Part shown: piece by piece, positions 1 through 7,084 of the stretch
How the letters are laid out: each line of letters opens with the position of its first letter
Numbering within the stretch: position 1 is the first letter of the stretch
Source: Sphingomonas sp. Root710
Lineage (GTDB): Bacteria; Pseudomonadota; Alphaproteobacteria; Sphingomonadales; Sphingomonadaceae
DNA length: 64,000 nucleotides
Reading direction: 5' to 3'
Assembly (NCBI RefSeq): GCF_001429065.1
Contig: NZ_LMIB01000018.1
Location: 21,532-85,531, forward strand
Notes under the pieces: generated by a model
Seen by the model: the letters and a program-made list of their open reading frames with translations, nothing else
The model's database searches: none
Told to the model about the DNA's origin: nothing
Made by a program: the position numbers and the translations under genes

Positions 1-1
1 G

Positions 2-577
2 GTCGTGCTGATGGGCACGTCGACCGGCGGCGTCGACGCACTGCTGCAGCTGCTGCCGTCCTTCCCCGCCGATTGCCCGCCCACGGTGATCAACCTGCAG
101 ATCGAGCCCGGCTTCGTGCCGCCCTTGTTCCAGCGGCTGAAGACGCTGTGCCACGCCAAGGTGGTACCTGCCGAGGACGGCCGGCCGTTGCGCCGCGGCG
201 AAATCCAGATCGTCACCGATCCCGCGACCCATGCGGTGCTCGATCGCTGGCCCGACCCTTCGGTGCGGCTGATCGCGTCGAACCCGGTCAATGGCATCCG
301 CCCTTCGGCGAGCCTGTTGTTCGCCACCGCGGCCAAGACCGCCGGCGCCAATGCGGTCGGGGTCATCCTGACCGGGATGGGCTCTGACGGCGTCGCAGGG
401 CTCAAGGCGCTGCGCGCGACCGGTGCGCACACCATATCGCAGGATTCGCTGACCTGCCTGGTCGACCAGGCCCCCGCCGCCGCGCGCGAAGCCGGGGTGA
501 TCGAACGCGACCTGCCGCTCGACCGGATCGCGGGCGCGATCCTGGAGAATTGCCGCCGCATCGCCGATGCGGCCTGA
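2..577 (+). CDS. cheB: CheB-type protein-glutamate methylesterase domain, 5' partial
   Basis: The reading frame enters from the window edge, so any N-terminal receiver domain lies outside. The visible 191 residues match the CheB catalytic domain, which removes methyl groups from chemoreceptor glutamates. Counting from the GTG at 5, the nucleophile Ser6 sits in GTSTGG and Asp128 in LTGMGSDG, with AEDG and the PVNGIRPS segment between them. The catalytic His, normally in a QHMP-like motif four residues before the conserved GF, is replaced by Gln32 (codon 98-100, motif NLQIEPGF). Two of the three triad positions are therefore present and activity is doubtful. It may be a regulatory CheB-like protein. 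Family assignment is confident; function is inferred. Confidence 0.88.
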   Translation, partial: VVLMGTSTGGVDALLQLLPSFPADCPPTVINLQIEPGFVPPLFQRLKTLCHAKVVPAEDGRPLRRGEIQIVTDPATHAVLDRWPDPSVRLIASNPVNGIRPSASLLFATAAKTAGANAVGVILTGMGSDGVAGLKALRATGAHTISQDSLTCLVDQAPAAAREAGVIERDLPLDRIAGAILENCRRIADAA

Positions 578-605
578 CGCATGGATGCTGGGCCGGGGGG
601 CGCTA

Positions 606-881
606 ATGACATCGATCAGCCACGAAGACCTTCTCGCGATGCTCGCCGATGAACTCGACGCGGCGCGCGCTCAGCTAGAGGCGCTCGGGGTCACGCTGAT
701 CGGAGACGCCAATGTCGCCACGCGGCACATGACCGAGCTTCAGTCGCTCGACCATGTCGGCCAGCGCTGCGCGTCGATCGCCTCGATCCTGCGCGCGGAC
801 GACCTCCACGCCGCAAGCCATGCCGCGAAGCTCGAGAGCATCCCGGCGCGTCTGGCGACGCTCAATCAGAAGACACACTAA
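606..881 (+). CDS. Small helical protein downstream of cheB, function unknown
   Basis: A 91-residue protein that I do not recognise. It begins 28 bp after the cheB stop on the same strand and is probably the last gene of that cluster. The sequence looks entirely alpha-helical, with no signal peptide or membrane segment, and contains the motif LQSLDHVGQ followed by an alternating polar/apolar helix. The ATG at 606 is preferred over an in-frame GTG-like start at 567, which would overlap the end of cheB. A chemotaxis accessory role is inferred from position only. Confidence 0.6.
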   Translation: MTSISHEDLLAMLADELDAARAQLEALGVTLIGDANVATRHMTELQSLDHVGQRCASIASILRADDLHAASHAAKLESIPARLATLNQKTH

Positions 882-894
882 ACTATCCACCACC

Positions 895-984
895 GTCATT
901 CCCGCGAAGGCGGGAATCCATATTCTCGAAGGCTCGAACCTCTTGCGCTTCGGAGGTTATGGATCCCGCATTCGCGAGGATGAC
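895..984 (+). repeat. Dispersed inverted-repeat element, family A copy 1
   Basis: About 90 bp beginning GTCATTCCCGCGAAGGCGGG and ending GAGGATGAC. The two ends are imperfect inverted repeats of about 27 bp, each able to fold its own small hairpin. The middle (CGAACCTCTTGCG...TTCGGAGGTTATGGAT) is shared with the copies at 6946-7018 and 31682-31772. It lies between convergent gene ends, 13 nt after the stop at 881 and 14 nt before the amn stop. It has no coding capacity and resembles a REP/MITE-like non-autonomous element. Confidence 0.85.
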
Positions 985-998
985 AGAAGAGAAGCCGC

Positions 999-2447
999 CT
1001 ATCTGAACGGCGGCTCGTCGAACGCGCGAAGCTTACGGCTGTGTAGACGCGCCCCTTCGCCGCGCAGCAGGCCGACCGCGGCGATGCCGATCTGGAGATG
1101 TTCGGCGATCGCGCGCTCGTAGAAGCGGTTGGCCTGGCCGGGCAGCTTGATCTCGCCATGGATCGGCTTGTCGGAAACGCACAGCAGCGTTCCATAGGGC
1201 ACGCGAAAGCGATAGCCCTGCGCCGCCAACGTCGCCGATTCCATGTCGATCGCGACCGCGCGGCTCTGGCTGAAGCGTAGCGCCGAGGCGGTGTAGCGCA
1301 GCTCCCAGTTGCGGTCGTCCGAGGTCACCACCGTTCCGGTGCGCATCCGCAGCTTCAGCTGCTCGCGGCTTTCGCCCGAGACGATCTCGGCGGCGTGGGT
1401 CAGCGCCTGTTGCACCTCGGCGATCGCTGGGATCGGGATCTCAGGGGGCAGGACGCTGTCGAGCACATGATCGTCGCGCAGATAGGCGTGCGCCAGCACA
1501 TAGTCGCCGATCCGCTGGCTGGGGCGCAGGCCGCCGCAATGGCCGATCATCAGCCACGCCGCGGGCCGCGTCACCGCCAGATGGTCGGTGATCGTCTTCG
1601 CGTTGGACGGGCCGACGCCGATATTGACCAGGCTGATCCCCGACCCGTCGGGGGCGACGAGATGATAGGCGGGCATCTGATGCTTGCGCCATGCACTGTC
1701 GGCAATCGCCTGCTTCGGGTCGGGATCGCCGGGACGGATCTCCACGCCGCCCGCGCCGCTGAGCATCGTATAGCGGCTGTCGCCGTCGAGTTGTTCGATC
1801 GCCCAATGGACGAACTCGTCGACATAGCGGTGATAGTTGGTGAACAGGATATAGTTCTGGACATGGGCCGGCGGCGTGCCGGTGTAATGGCGCAACCGCG
1901 CGAGGCTGAAATCGACGCGCGGCGCATCGAACAGCGCGAGCGGGCGGGGTATATTCTCCTCTTGCACCCACAGGCCGTCGGCCAGTTCGTCGCCAATGTG
2001 GGATAATTCGGTCGACGGGAAGATCCGCGCCAGGTCCACCGGCGCGGCCCCGGTGAGGTCGAGGTCGTCGCCCGCATCGAGGACATAATTATAGGGAATC
2101 TCGGTCTTGCTGACGCCAGCCTCGACCGTCACCCCGAAATCATCGACGAGCAGGTCGATCTGCTGCGCGAGATATCCGGCGAACAGCGCGGGCTGGGTAA
2201 CCGCGATCGCATAATCGCCCGCCGCCTGGAGCCGTCCATAGGCGCGGCCGAGCGGGCCGGGGTTGCGCGCGCCGTCATAGCGCAGCCGGATTTCGGGATA
2301 GGCGAAGGCGCCATTGCCGCGCATCGCGGGATCGGGGCGTTCGCCGGTTCGGATATAATGGGTCAGCGCGGCGCGCAGCCGGGAAACCGATTGCTGATAG
2401 ATCGCGTCGAGCTGACCGACGATTTCAAGACTTTGGGTGGATGGCAA
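999..2447 (-). CDS. amn: AMP nucleosidase
   Basis: A protein of 482 residues, the same length class as E. coli Amn (484). It hydrolyses the glycosidic bond of AMP to adenine and ribose 5-phosphate in purine turnover. The N-terminal half is the Amn-specific domain. The C-terminal half is a nucleoside-phosphorylase fold with GHCGGLRPSQRIGDYVL and the catalytic-region motif DMESATLAAQGYR. The start codon is TTG at 2447, supported by GAGGAG six bases upstream. It lies 17 bp downstream of the peroxiredoxin stop, so the two are probably cotranscribed. Confidence 0.93.
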   Translation of the reverse strand: MPSTQSLEIVGQLDAIYQQSVSRLRAALTHYIRTGERPDPAMRGNGAFAYPEIRLRYDGARNPGPLGRAYGRLQAAGDYAIAVTQPALFAGYLAQQIDLLVDDFGVTVEAGVSKTEIPYNYVLDAGDDLDLTGAAPVDLARIFPSTELSHIGDELADGLWVQEENIPRPLALFDAPRVDFSLARLRHYTGTPPAHVQNYILFTNYHRYVDEFVHWAIEQLDGDSRYTMLSGAGGVEIRPGDPDPKQAIADSAWRKHQMPAYHLVAPDGSGISLVNIGVGPSNAKTITDHLAVTRPAAWLMIGHCGGLRPSQRIGDYVLAHAYLRDDHVLDSVLPPEIPIPAIAEVQQALTHAAEIVSGESREQLKLRMRTGTVVTSDDRNWELRYTASALRFSQSRAVAIDMESATLAAQGYRFRVPYGTLLCVSDKPIHGEIKLPGQANRFYERAIAEHLQIGIAAVGLLRGEGARLHSRKLRAFDEPPFR

Positions 2448-2467
2448 TTAGGACTCCTCATGCATTT

Positions 2468-2950
2468 TCATAGCTGCCCGAGCATGTGCTCGGCGCTGCT
2501 CACATTATAGTCGCGCGGCGCTTCGACATTCAGGGTGGTGACGACGCCGTCCTTGACGATCATCGAGAAGCGCTGCCCGCGCAGGCCGAGGCCCGCGCCG
2601 CTCGCGTCCATCGTCAGGCCGATCGCCTTGACGAAATCGGCATTGCCGTCGGCGAGCATCGACACCTTGCCGTCGGCGCCCGCTGCCTTGCCCCAGGCGC
2701 CCATCACGAAGGCGTCGTTGACCGCGGTGCAGACGATTTCGTCGATACCCTTGGCGCGGAGTTCATCGGCTTTCTCGATGAAGCCGGGCAGGTGCTTGGC
2801 CGAACAGGTGGGCGTGAAGGCCCCGGGCACCGAGAAGAGCGCGACGGTGCGGCCGGAGAATAGCGCGTCGCTGGTCACGTCGGCGGGGCCGTCGTCGGTC
2901 ATCACCTTGAAGGTCGTCGCGGGGATAGGGTCGCCGGTGCCGATCGCCAT
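2468..2950 (-). CDS. Peroxiredoxin, Prx5/redoxin family
   Basis: A 160-residue thiol peroxidase that reduces hydroperoxides. The peroxidatic Cys lies in PGAFTPTCS, typical of the Prx5 (PMP20/AHP1) class, and the Arg of LRGQRFS is the usual active-site Arg. A second Cys occurs in EIVCTAVND, but resolving function cannot be judged. The start at 2950 has an AGGAG motif upstream; a longer frame to 3046 adds residues unlike the family. It is the first gene of a probable operon with amn. Confidence 0.92.
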   Translation of the reverse strand: MAIGTGDPIPATTFKVMTDDGPADVTSDALFSGRTVALFSVPGAFTPTCSAKHLPGFIEKADELRAKGIDEIVCTAVNDAFVMGAWGKAAGADGKVSMLADGNADFVKAIGLTMDASGAGLGLRGQRFSMIVKDGVVTTLNVEAPRDYNVSSAEHMLGQL

Positions 2951-3058
2951 CTGTTTCTCCTGTCTTTTCCGCCCCATGGCGGTGGTAGCACCGCCATGTT
3001 GCAGTTTATGCGGCGCGATTGCGAGCCTTAATCCGACCGCGCGCACCCTGGGCCGCGG

Positions 3059-4033
3059 TCATACGCGTTCGCGTATCTTCAGCAGCAGCGGCGCGAGGAA
3101 CGGCGCGATCCGCATCAGCCGCATCGCGCGCCGCCAGCGCGGACTGCGGTTGTCCACGCCGAGCCGGACGAGCTCGGCCACCCCGGCCCGGCTGTCCCCG
3201 GCGGCGATGCGGGCGAAGGCGTCCTCCACCGCCATGTCACGTTCGATCCGCGCGCACATCTCGCCGGCCGCCGCCGCTTCGGGCCGCCCGGCCAGTTCGC
3301 GGCGCGCCTTGTCCATCACCGCATGGGCGGTGCGCAGCATCACCGGCGTGTTACCCGACATCTGCCCCTCGCGGCGGCGATAGCGCGCCAGCGGGCGCGG
3401 CACATAGGCCAGTTCCCACCCGGCCGCGAGCAGGCGGATCCACGCGTCGAGGTCCTCGGACGATTTCAGTCCGGTGTCGAAACCGCCAATCCCCTCGATC
3501 GCCTCCCGCCGCATCGCGGTCAGACCGAAGATATTGAACTCGCGCCGAATGACGCGCTCCAGCGTCGCGGGCAGGGCCTGGGCACAATAGGAGGAGAAGC
3601 GTTCGCCGACGCGGTCCGCGCCGAAGAAGGTGGCGTCACCGGTGGCAAAGCCGATCCGCGGGCTGGCCTCGATCGCGGCGATCATCGACGAGACGAAGTC
3701 GGGCTCCAACATGTCGTCGCCGTCGAGCAGCGCGACATAGGGGGTGTCCGAGACGGCGATCGCCCGGTTGCGCGCGGTGGGCAGCCCGCCATTGTCGGTT
3801 CGCAGGAAGCGGATGCGCGGATCGGCGAGATAGGGTTCGACATAGGGTGCGACCCGCGCGTCGCCATCGTCGACGACGATGGCACGCCAGTCGCCACGAT
3901 CCTGCGCGAGCACCGAATCGAGCGCATCGGCAAGCATGGTGGTGACCCCATAGGCGGGGATGACGATGGTGATCGCGGCGGGGACGCCCCCGCCTGCATC
4001 TTCGCTCCCCGCTTCCCCGCTTTTCGTCGCCAT
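3059..4033 (-). CDS. Family 2 glycosyltransferase (GT-A fold)
   Basis: A 324-residue predicted cytoplasmic glycosyltransferase. The family opening ITIVIPAYG is at about residues 21-29, VVDDGD follows near 53, and the metal/nucleotide-binding DGDD is near 105. It has no transmembrane segment. Donor and acceptor are unknown. The ATG at 4033 lies only 24 bp from the divergent yqgE start and has no clear Shine-Dalgarno sequence on this strand, but no later start keeps the essential N-terminal strand. It may act in envelope polysaccharide synthesis (inference). Confidence 0.88.
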   Translation of the reverse strand: MATKSGEAGSEDAGGGVPAAITIVIPAYGVTTMLADALDSVLAQDRGDWRAIVVDDGDARVAPYVEPYLADPRIRFLRTDNGGLPTARNRAIAVSDTPYVALLDGDDMLEPDFVSSMIAAIEASPRIGFATGDATFFGADRVGERFSSYCAQALPATLERVIRREFNIFGLTAMRREAIEGIGGFDTGLKSSEDLDAWIRLLAAGWELAYVPRPLARYRRREGQMSGNTPVMLRTAHAVMDKARRELAGRPEAAAAGEMCARIERDMAVEDAFARIAAGDSRAGVAELVRLGVDNRSPRWRRAMRLMRIAPFLAPLLLKIRERV

Positions 4034-4057
4034 GGAGGAGGACTATAAAAGCTGGCG

Positions 4058-4618
4058 ATGGATGCGCCAGCCTCTCTCCGCGGACAATATCTACTCGCCA
4101 TGCCCGGCATCGGCGATCCGCGGTTCGAGAAGGCGGTGATCGCGATGTGCGCGCATGACGACGAGGGCGCACTCGGCGTCGGGGTCGACCGGGTCATGCC
4201 CGGCATCACCCTCCACCAGCTGCTCGAACAGCTCGAGATCGAACCGGGGGTGGCCCCCGACTGCCCTATCCATGCGGGCGGGCCGGTCGAGCCGCAGCGC
4301 GGTTTCGTCCTGCACAGCACCGACTGGACCGGCGGCGACACCCTGCTCGTCGATGGCCGCTGGGGGCTGACCTCCACCCTCGACATACTGCGCGCGATCA
4401 GCGCGGGCGAAGGGCCGAAGCACTGGCTGGTCGCGCTCGGCTATGCGGGCTGGGGCGAAGGCCAGCTCGATGGCGAGATGCGCCGCCATGGCTGGCTCGC
4501 GACTCGGGGCGAGGACAGCCTGTTATTCGAGCATGACGCTCCGCGGCGATGGGATGCCGCAATGCGATCGGCCGGTATCGATCCACGCCTGCTCGCATCG
4601 ACCAGCGGCCAGGCGTAG
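4058..4618 (+). CDS. yqgE: YqgE/AlgH family protein (UPF0301)
   Basis: A 186-residue member of the YqgE/AlgH family, normally 180-190 residues. It begins with the hallmark LRGQYLLAMPGIGDPRFEKA and carries the downstream GGP and GYAGWGEGQL motifs. In Pseudomonas the family was linked to alginate regulation; the biochemical role is not settled. The GGAGGAGG upstream lies rather far from the ATG. It is transcribed divergently from the glycosyltransferase, with only 24 bp between the start codons, so each promoter probably overlaps the neighbouring gene. Confidence 0.93.
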   Translation: MDAPASLRGQYLLAMPGIGDPRFEKAVIAMCAHDDEGALGVGVDRVMPGITLHQLLEQLEIEPGVAPDCPIHAGGPVEPQRGFVLHSTDWTGGDTLLVDGRWGLTSTLDILRAISAGEGPKHWLVALGYAGWGEGQLDGEMRRHGWLATRGEDSLLFEHDAPRRWDAAMRSAGIDPRLLASTSGQA

Positions 4619-4793
4619 ACAAGGCGACACCCTGGCCGTGCACTAGGCATCTCATTACGGTATCGCACTGAATTAGTTATACTTTCAGACCGGCCCTTAA
4701 CCACCTTCCGCAAGACTTGCTCAAGGCTTCGCGTCAATCTTCCGGCGGGGTAGCGGCTCGGTGGGAGCCGCCTTCAGGGGCAGGGACTTTCCG

Positions 4794-5282
4794 ATGCGGA
4801 GATTTTTGTGCGCGGCTGCGGCCGTGCTGTCGGCGGTGTCGCCGGCGAATGCCGGCTGCTGGTCGACGGACCATGCGAGCGCGGCGCGGGTGCGCGATCT
4901 CCAGACCTTCCTGATGGTCGAGACGCTGCGGTGCCAGGCAATGGGGTTCAACATCTCCGCCGATTATAACGCCTTCGTGCGCGGCAACCGTGGCGCGATC
5001 GGCGCGGCCAACGACCGGATCAAGGCCTTCTTCATCGGCTCGGCGGGACCGGTCTACGGCCAGACCGCCTATGACCGCTTCACCACCTCGCTCGCCAACG
5101 CCTATGGCGCGGGCAAGACCAATGCCGACAGCTGCGAGGGCGCGCGCAGCGTCGCCGCCGAGGCCGCGCTGATGGCCAATTCGCGCGAAGGGCTGGAAAT
5201 GATTGCCGACCGCCAGGGGCTGAACCCGGCGCTGCCGGGCGGACGATGCGGGCAGGAGACGATGGCGGTGGTGGGGCGCTAG
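4794..5282 (+). CDS. Secreted protein of unknown function
   Basis: A 162-residue protein with a clear N-terminal signal peptide (MRRFLCAAAAVLSAVSPANA, cleavage predicted after ANA). The mature part begins with GCWS and contains four cysteines (GCW, LRCQAM, DSCEGA, GRCGQE), which suggests periplasmic disulfides. I do not recognise the family. The ATG at 4794 directly precedes the signal sequence; the frame is open further upstream but adds no signal-like sequence. A strong GC-rich hairpin follows the stop. Confidence 0.75.
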   Translation: MRRFLCAAAAVLSAVSPANAGCWSTDHASAARVRDLQTFLMVETLRCQAMGFNISADYNAFVRGNRGAIGAANDRIKAFFIGSAGPVYGQTAYDRFTTSLANAYGAGKTNADSCEGARSVAAEAALMANSREGLEMIADRQGLNPALPGGRCGQETMAVVGR

Positions 5283-5289
5283 CCCGAGC

Positions 5290-5311
5290 CCCCTCCCGCG
5301 TGCGGGAGGGG
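5290..5311 (+). terminator. GC-rich hairpin, possible terminator
   Basis: A 10-bp perfect stem (CCCCTCCCGC / GCGGGAGGGG) with a 2-nt apparent loop, so probably 8-9 pairs in practice, seven bases after the stop of the secreted-protein gene. No T-run follows, so intrinsic termination is uncertain. Confidence 0.5.
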
Positions 5312-5321
5312 AGTATGTCGC

Positions 5322-5341
5322 ATATAAAGAAATCTTTATAT
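5322..5341. promoter_or_regulatory. Perfect AT-rich palindrome upstream of ahcY (candidate SahR-type operator)
   Basis: ATATAAAG-AAAT-CTTTATAT, with perfect 8-bp arms, stands out in very GC-rich DNA 82 bp before the ahcY start. AT-rich palindromes in front of methionine-cycle genes are bound by the ArsR-family, S-adenosylhomocysteine-sensing regulator SahR in many Proteobacteria. The palindrome is seen; the regulator is an inference, since no sahR gene is in the window. Confidence 0.6.
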
Positions 5342-5423
5342 TTGCATCGCAGCAGCTCTGTCGCTATTGCGCCCGGCATTGCCGCCGGTGTCCCCGGCTG
5401 CCCCAGCCCCAAGGAGAAGCCCG

Positions 5424-6845
5424 GTGGCTACCGCCGTTGCGACCAAGACGAACGATTATGTCATTGCCGATATCGGTCTCGCCGACTTCGGCCGCGCCGA
5501 GATCAACATCGCCGAAACCGAGATGCCGGGCCTAATGGCGCTGCGCGCCGAATTCGGCGCGTCGCAGCCGCTGAAGGGCGCGCGCATCACCGGTTCGCTG
5601 CACATGACGATCCAGACCGCGGTGCTGATCGAAACGCTGACCGCGCTCGGCGCCGAGGTCCGCTGGGCGACCTGCAACATCTTCTCGACCCAGGACCATG
5701 CCGCCGCCGCCATCGCCGCGTCGGGCGTGCCGGTATTCGCGGTCAAGGGCGAGAGCCTGGCCGATTATTGGGACTATGTCGGCGACATCTTCAACTGGGG
5801 TGCCGACGGCGACGGCCAGACCGCCAACATCATCCTCGACGATGGCGGCGACGCCACGATGTTCGCGCTGTGGGGCGCGAAGCTCGAAGCCGGCGCGACG
5901 CTGGGCGAGCCCGAGAATGAAGAGGAAGTCGAGTTTCAGCGCGCGCTGAAGGCGTTCATCGCCAAATATCCGGGCTACCTGACCCGGACCGTCAAGAATC
6001 TGAAGGGCGTGTCCGAAGAGACCACCACCGGCGTTCACCGCCTGTACGAGATCGCCAAGAAGGGCGAGCTGCCCTTCCCCGCGATCAACGTCAACGACAG
6101 CGTCACCAAGTCGAAGTTCGACAATCTCTATGGCTGCAAGGAATCGCTGGTCGACGCGATCCGCCGCGCCACCGACGTCATGCTCGCCGGCAAGATCGCC
6201 TGCGTCGCTGGCTTCGGCGATGTCGGCAAGGGATCGGCCCAGTCGCTGCGCAACGGCGGCGCCCGCGTGATGGTGACCGAGATCGATCCGATCTGCGCGC
6301 TCCAGGCGGCGATGGAAGGCTTCGAGGTCGTGACGATGGAAGAGGCCGTCAAGCGCGCCGACATCTTCGTCACCGCGACCGGCAATGCCGACGTGATCAC
6401 CGCCGACCACATGGCCGCGATGAAGCCGATGTCGATCGTCTGCAACATCGGCCATTTCGACAGCGAGATTCAGATCGCCGCGCTGTCGAACTACAAGTGG
6501 ACCGAAGTGAAGCCGGGCACCGACCTGGTGCAGTTCCCCGACGGCAAGCAGATCATCGTGCTCGCCAAGGGCCGCCTGGTGAACCTCGGTTGCGCGACCG
6601 GCCATCCGAGCTTCGTGATGTCGGCGAGCTTCACCAACCAGACGCTCGCGCAGATCGAGCTGTGGACGCGTGGTGACCAGTATAAGAACGAGGTCTATGT
6701 CCTGCCCAAGCATCTCGACGAGAAGGTGGCGGCGCTCCACCTCGAGAAGCTCGGCGTCCAGCTGACCAAGCTGACCCCGAAGCAGGCGGGCTATATCGGC
6801 GTGAGCACCGAAGGGCCGTTCAAGCCGGACCACTATCGTTATTGA
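5424..6845 (+). CDS. ahcY: Adenosylhomocysteinase (S-adenosylhomocysteine hydrolase)
   Basis: A 473-residue cytosolic enzyme that cleaves S-adenosylhomocysteine to adenosine and homocysteine, relieving methyltransferase inhibition and feeding methionine regeneration. It shows the substrate region [16 protein letters not shown]-binding [29 protein letters not shown] with the lysine that contacts substrate, and the C-terminal KPDHYRY expected of the family. GTG at 5424 is chosen because an AAGGAG lies seven bases upstream and the next residues fit the family start. A palindromic operator candidate precedes it and a hairpin follows. Confidence 0.97.
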   Translation: MATAVATKTNDYVIADIGLADFGRAEINIAETEMPGLMALRAEFGASQPLKGARITGSLHMTIQTAVLIETLTALGAEVRWATCNIFSTQDHAAAAIAASGVPVFAVKGESLADYWDYVGDIFNWGADGDGQTANIILDDGGDATMFALWGAKLEAGATLGEPENEEEVEFQRALKAFIAKYPGYLTRTVKNLKGVSEETTTGVHRLYEIAKKGELPFPAINVNDSVTKSKFDNLYGCKESLVDAIRRATDVMLAGKIACVAGFGDVGKGSAQSLRNGGARVMVTEIDPICALQAAMEGFEVVTMEEAVKRADIFVTATGNADVITADHMAAMKPMSIVCNIGHFDSEIQIAALSNYKWTEVKPGTDLVQFPDGKQIIVLAKGRLVNLGCATGHPSFVMSASFTNQTLAQIELWTRGDQYKNEVYVLPKHLDEKVAALHLEKLGVQLTKLTPKQAGYIGVSTEGPFKPDHYRY

Positions 6846-6850
6846 TTGAT

Positions 6851-6882
6851 ACGAGGAGGGGCCGGTTCGCGCACCTCCTCGT
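6851..6882 (+). terminator. Hairpin after ahcY
   Basis: ACGAGGAGG pairs perfectly with CCTCCTCGT across a 14-nt loop, five bases after the ahcY stop. It has no T-tract, so it may be a Rho-dependent or mRNA 3'-end stabilising structure. Confidence 0.45.
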
Positions 6883-6945
6883 CCTCCCCGCCCTTCGGCT
6901 GCCTTACAGGCGCTCAGGATAAACTTCAGCCAAAGGCTGAAGGCG

Positions 6946-7018
6946 GGGATCCATAACCTCCGAACCGCAAGAGGTTCGAGCCTTTGAGAATATGGATTCC
7001 CGCCTGCGCGGGAATGAC
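6946..7018 (-). repeat. Dispersed inverted-repeat element, family A copy 2 (one end eroded)
   Basis: Read on the minus strand it starts GTCATTCCCGCGCAGGCGGG, shares the CGAACCTCTTGCGGTTCGG core with copies 1 and 3 and runs to GGATCCCCGCC. The distal arm then diverges into unrelated sequence. It occupies most of the ahcY-divL gap. The rest of that gap (6883-6945) is GC-rich and shows nothing recognisable. Confidence 0.8.
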
Positions 7019-7084
7019 GATGGGCTTGTACGCGCATCGTGCCACGCCATTGCGGCGCGCCGACTGCGACCCTAGAAGCGTGCC

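Noticed and set aside
5342..5423. SAH riboswitch between the palindrome and ahcY
   Set aside because: The conserved core of the aptamer is not recognisable; the DNA palindrome is the better regulatory candidate.
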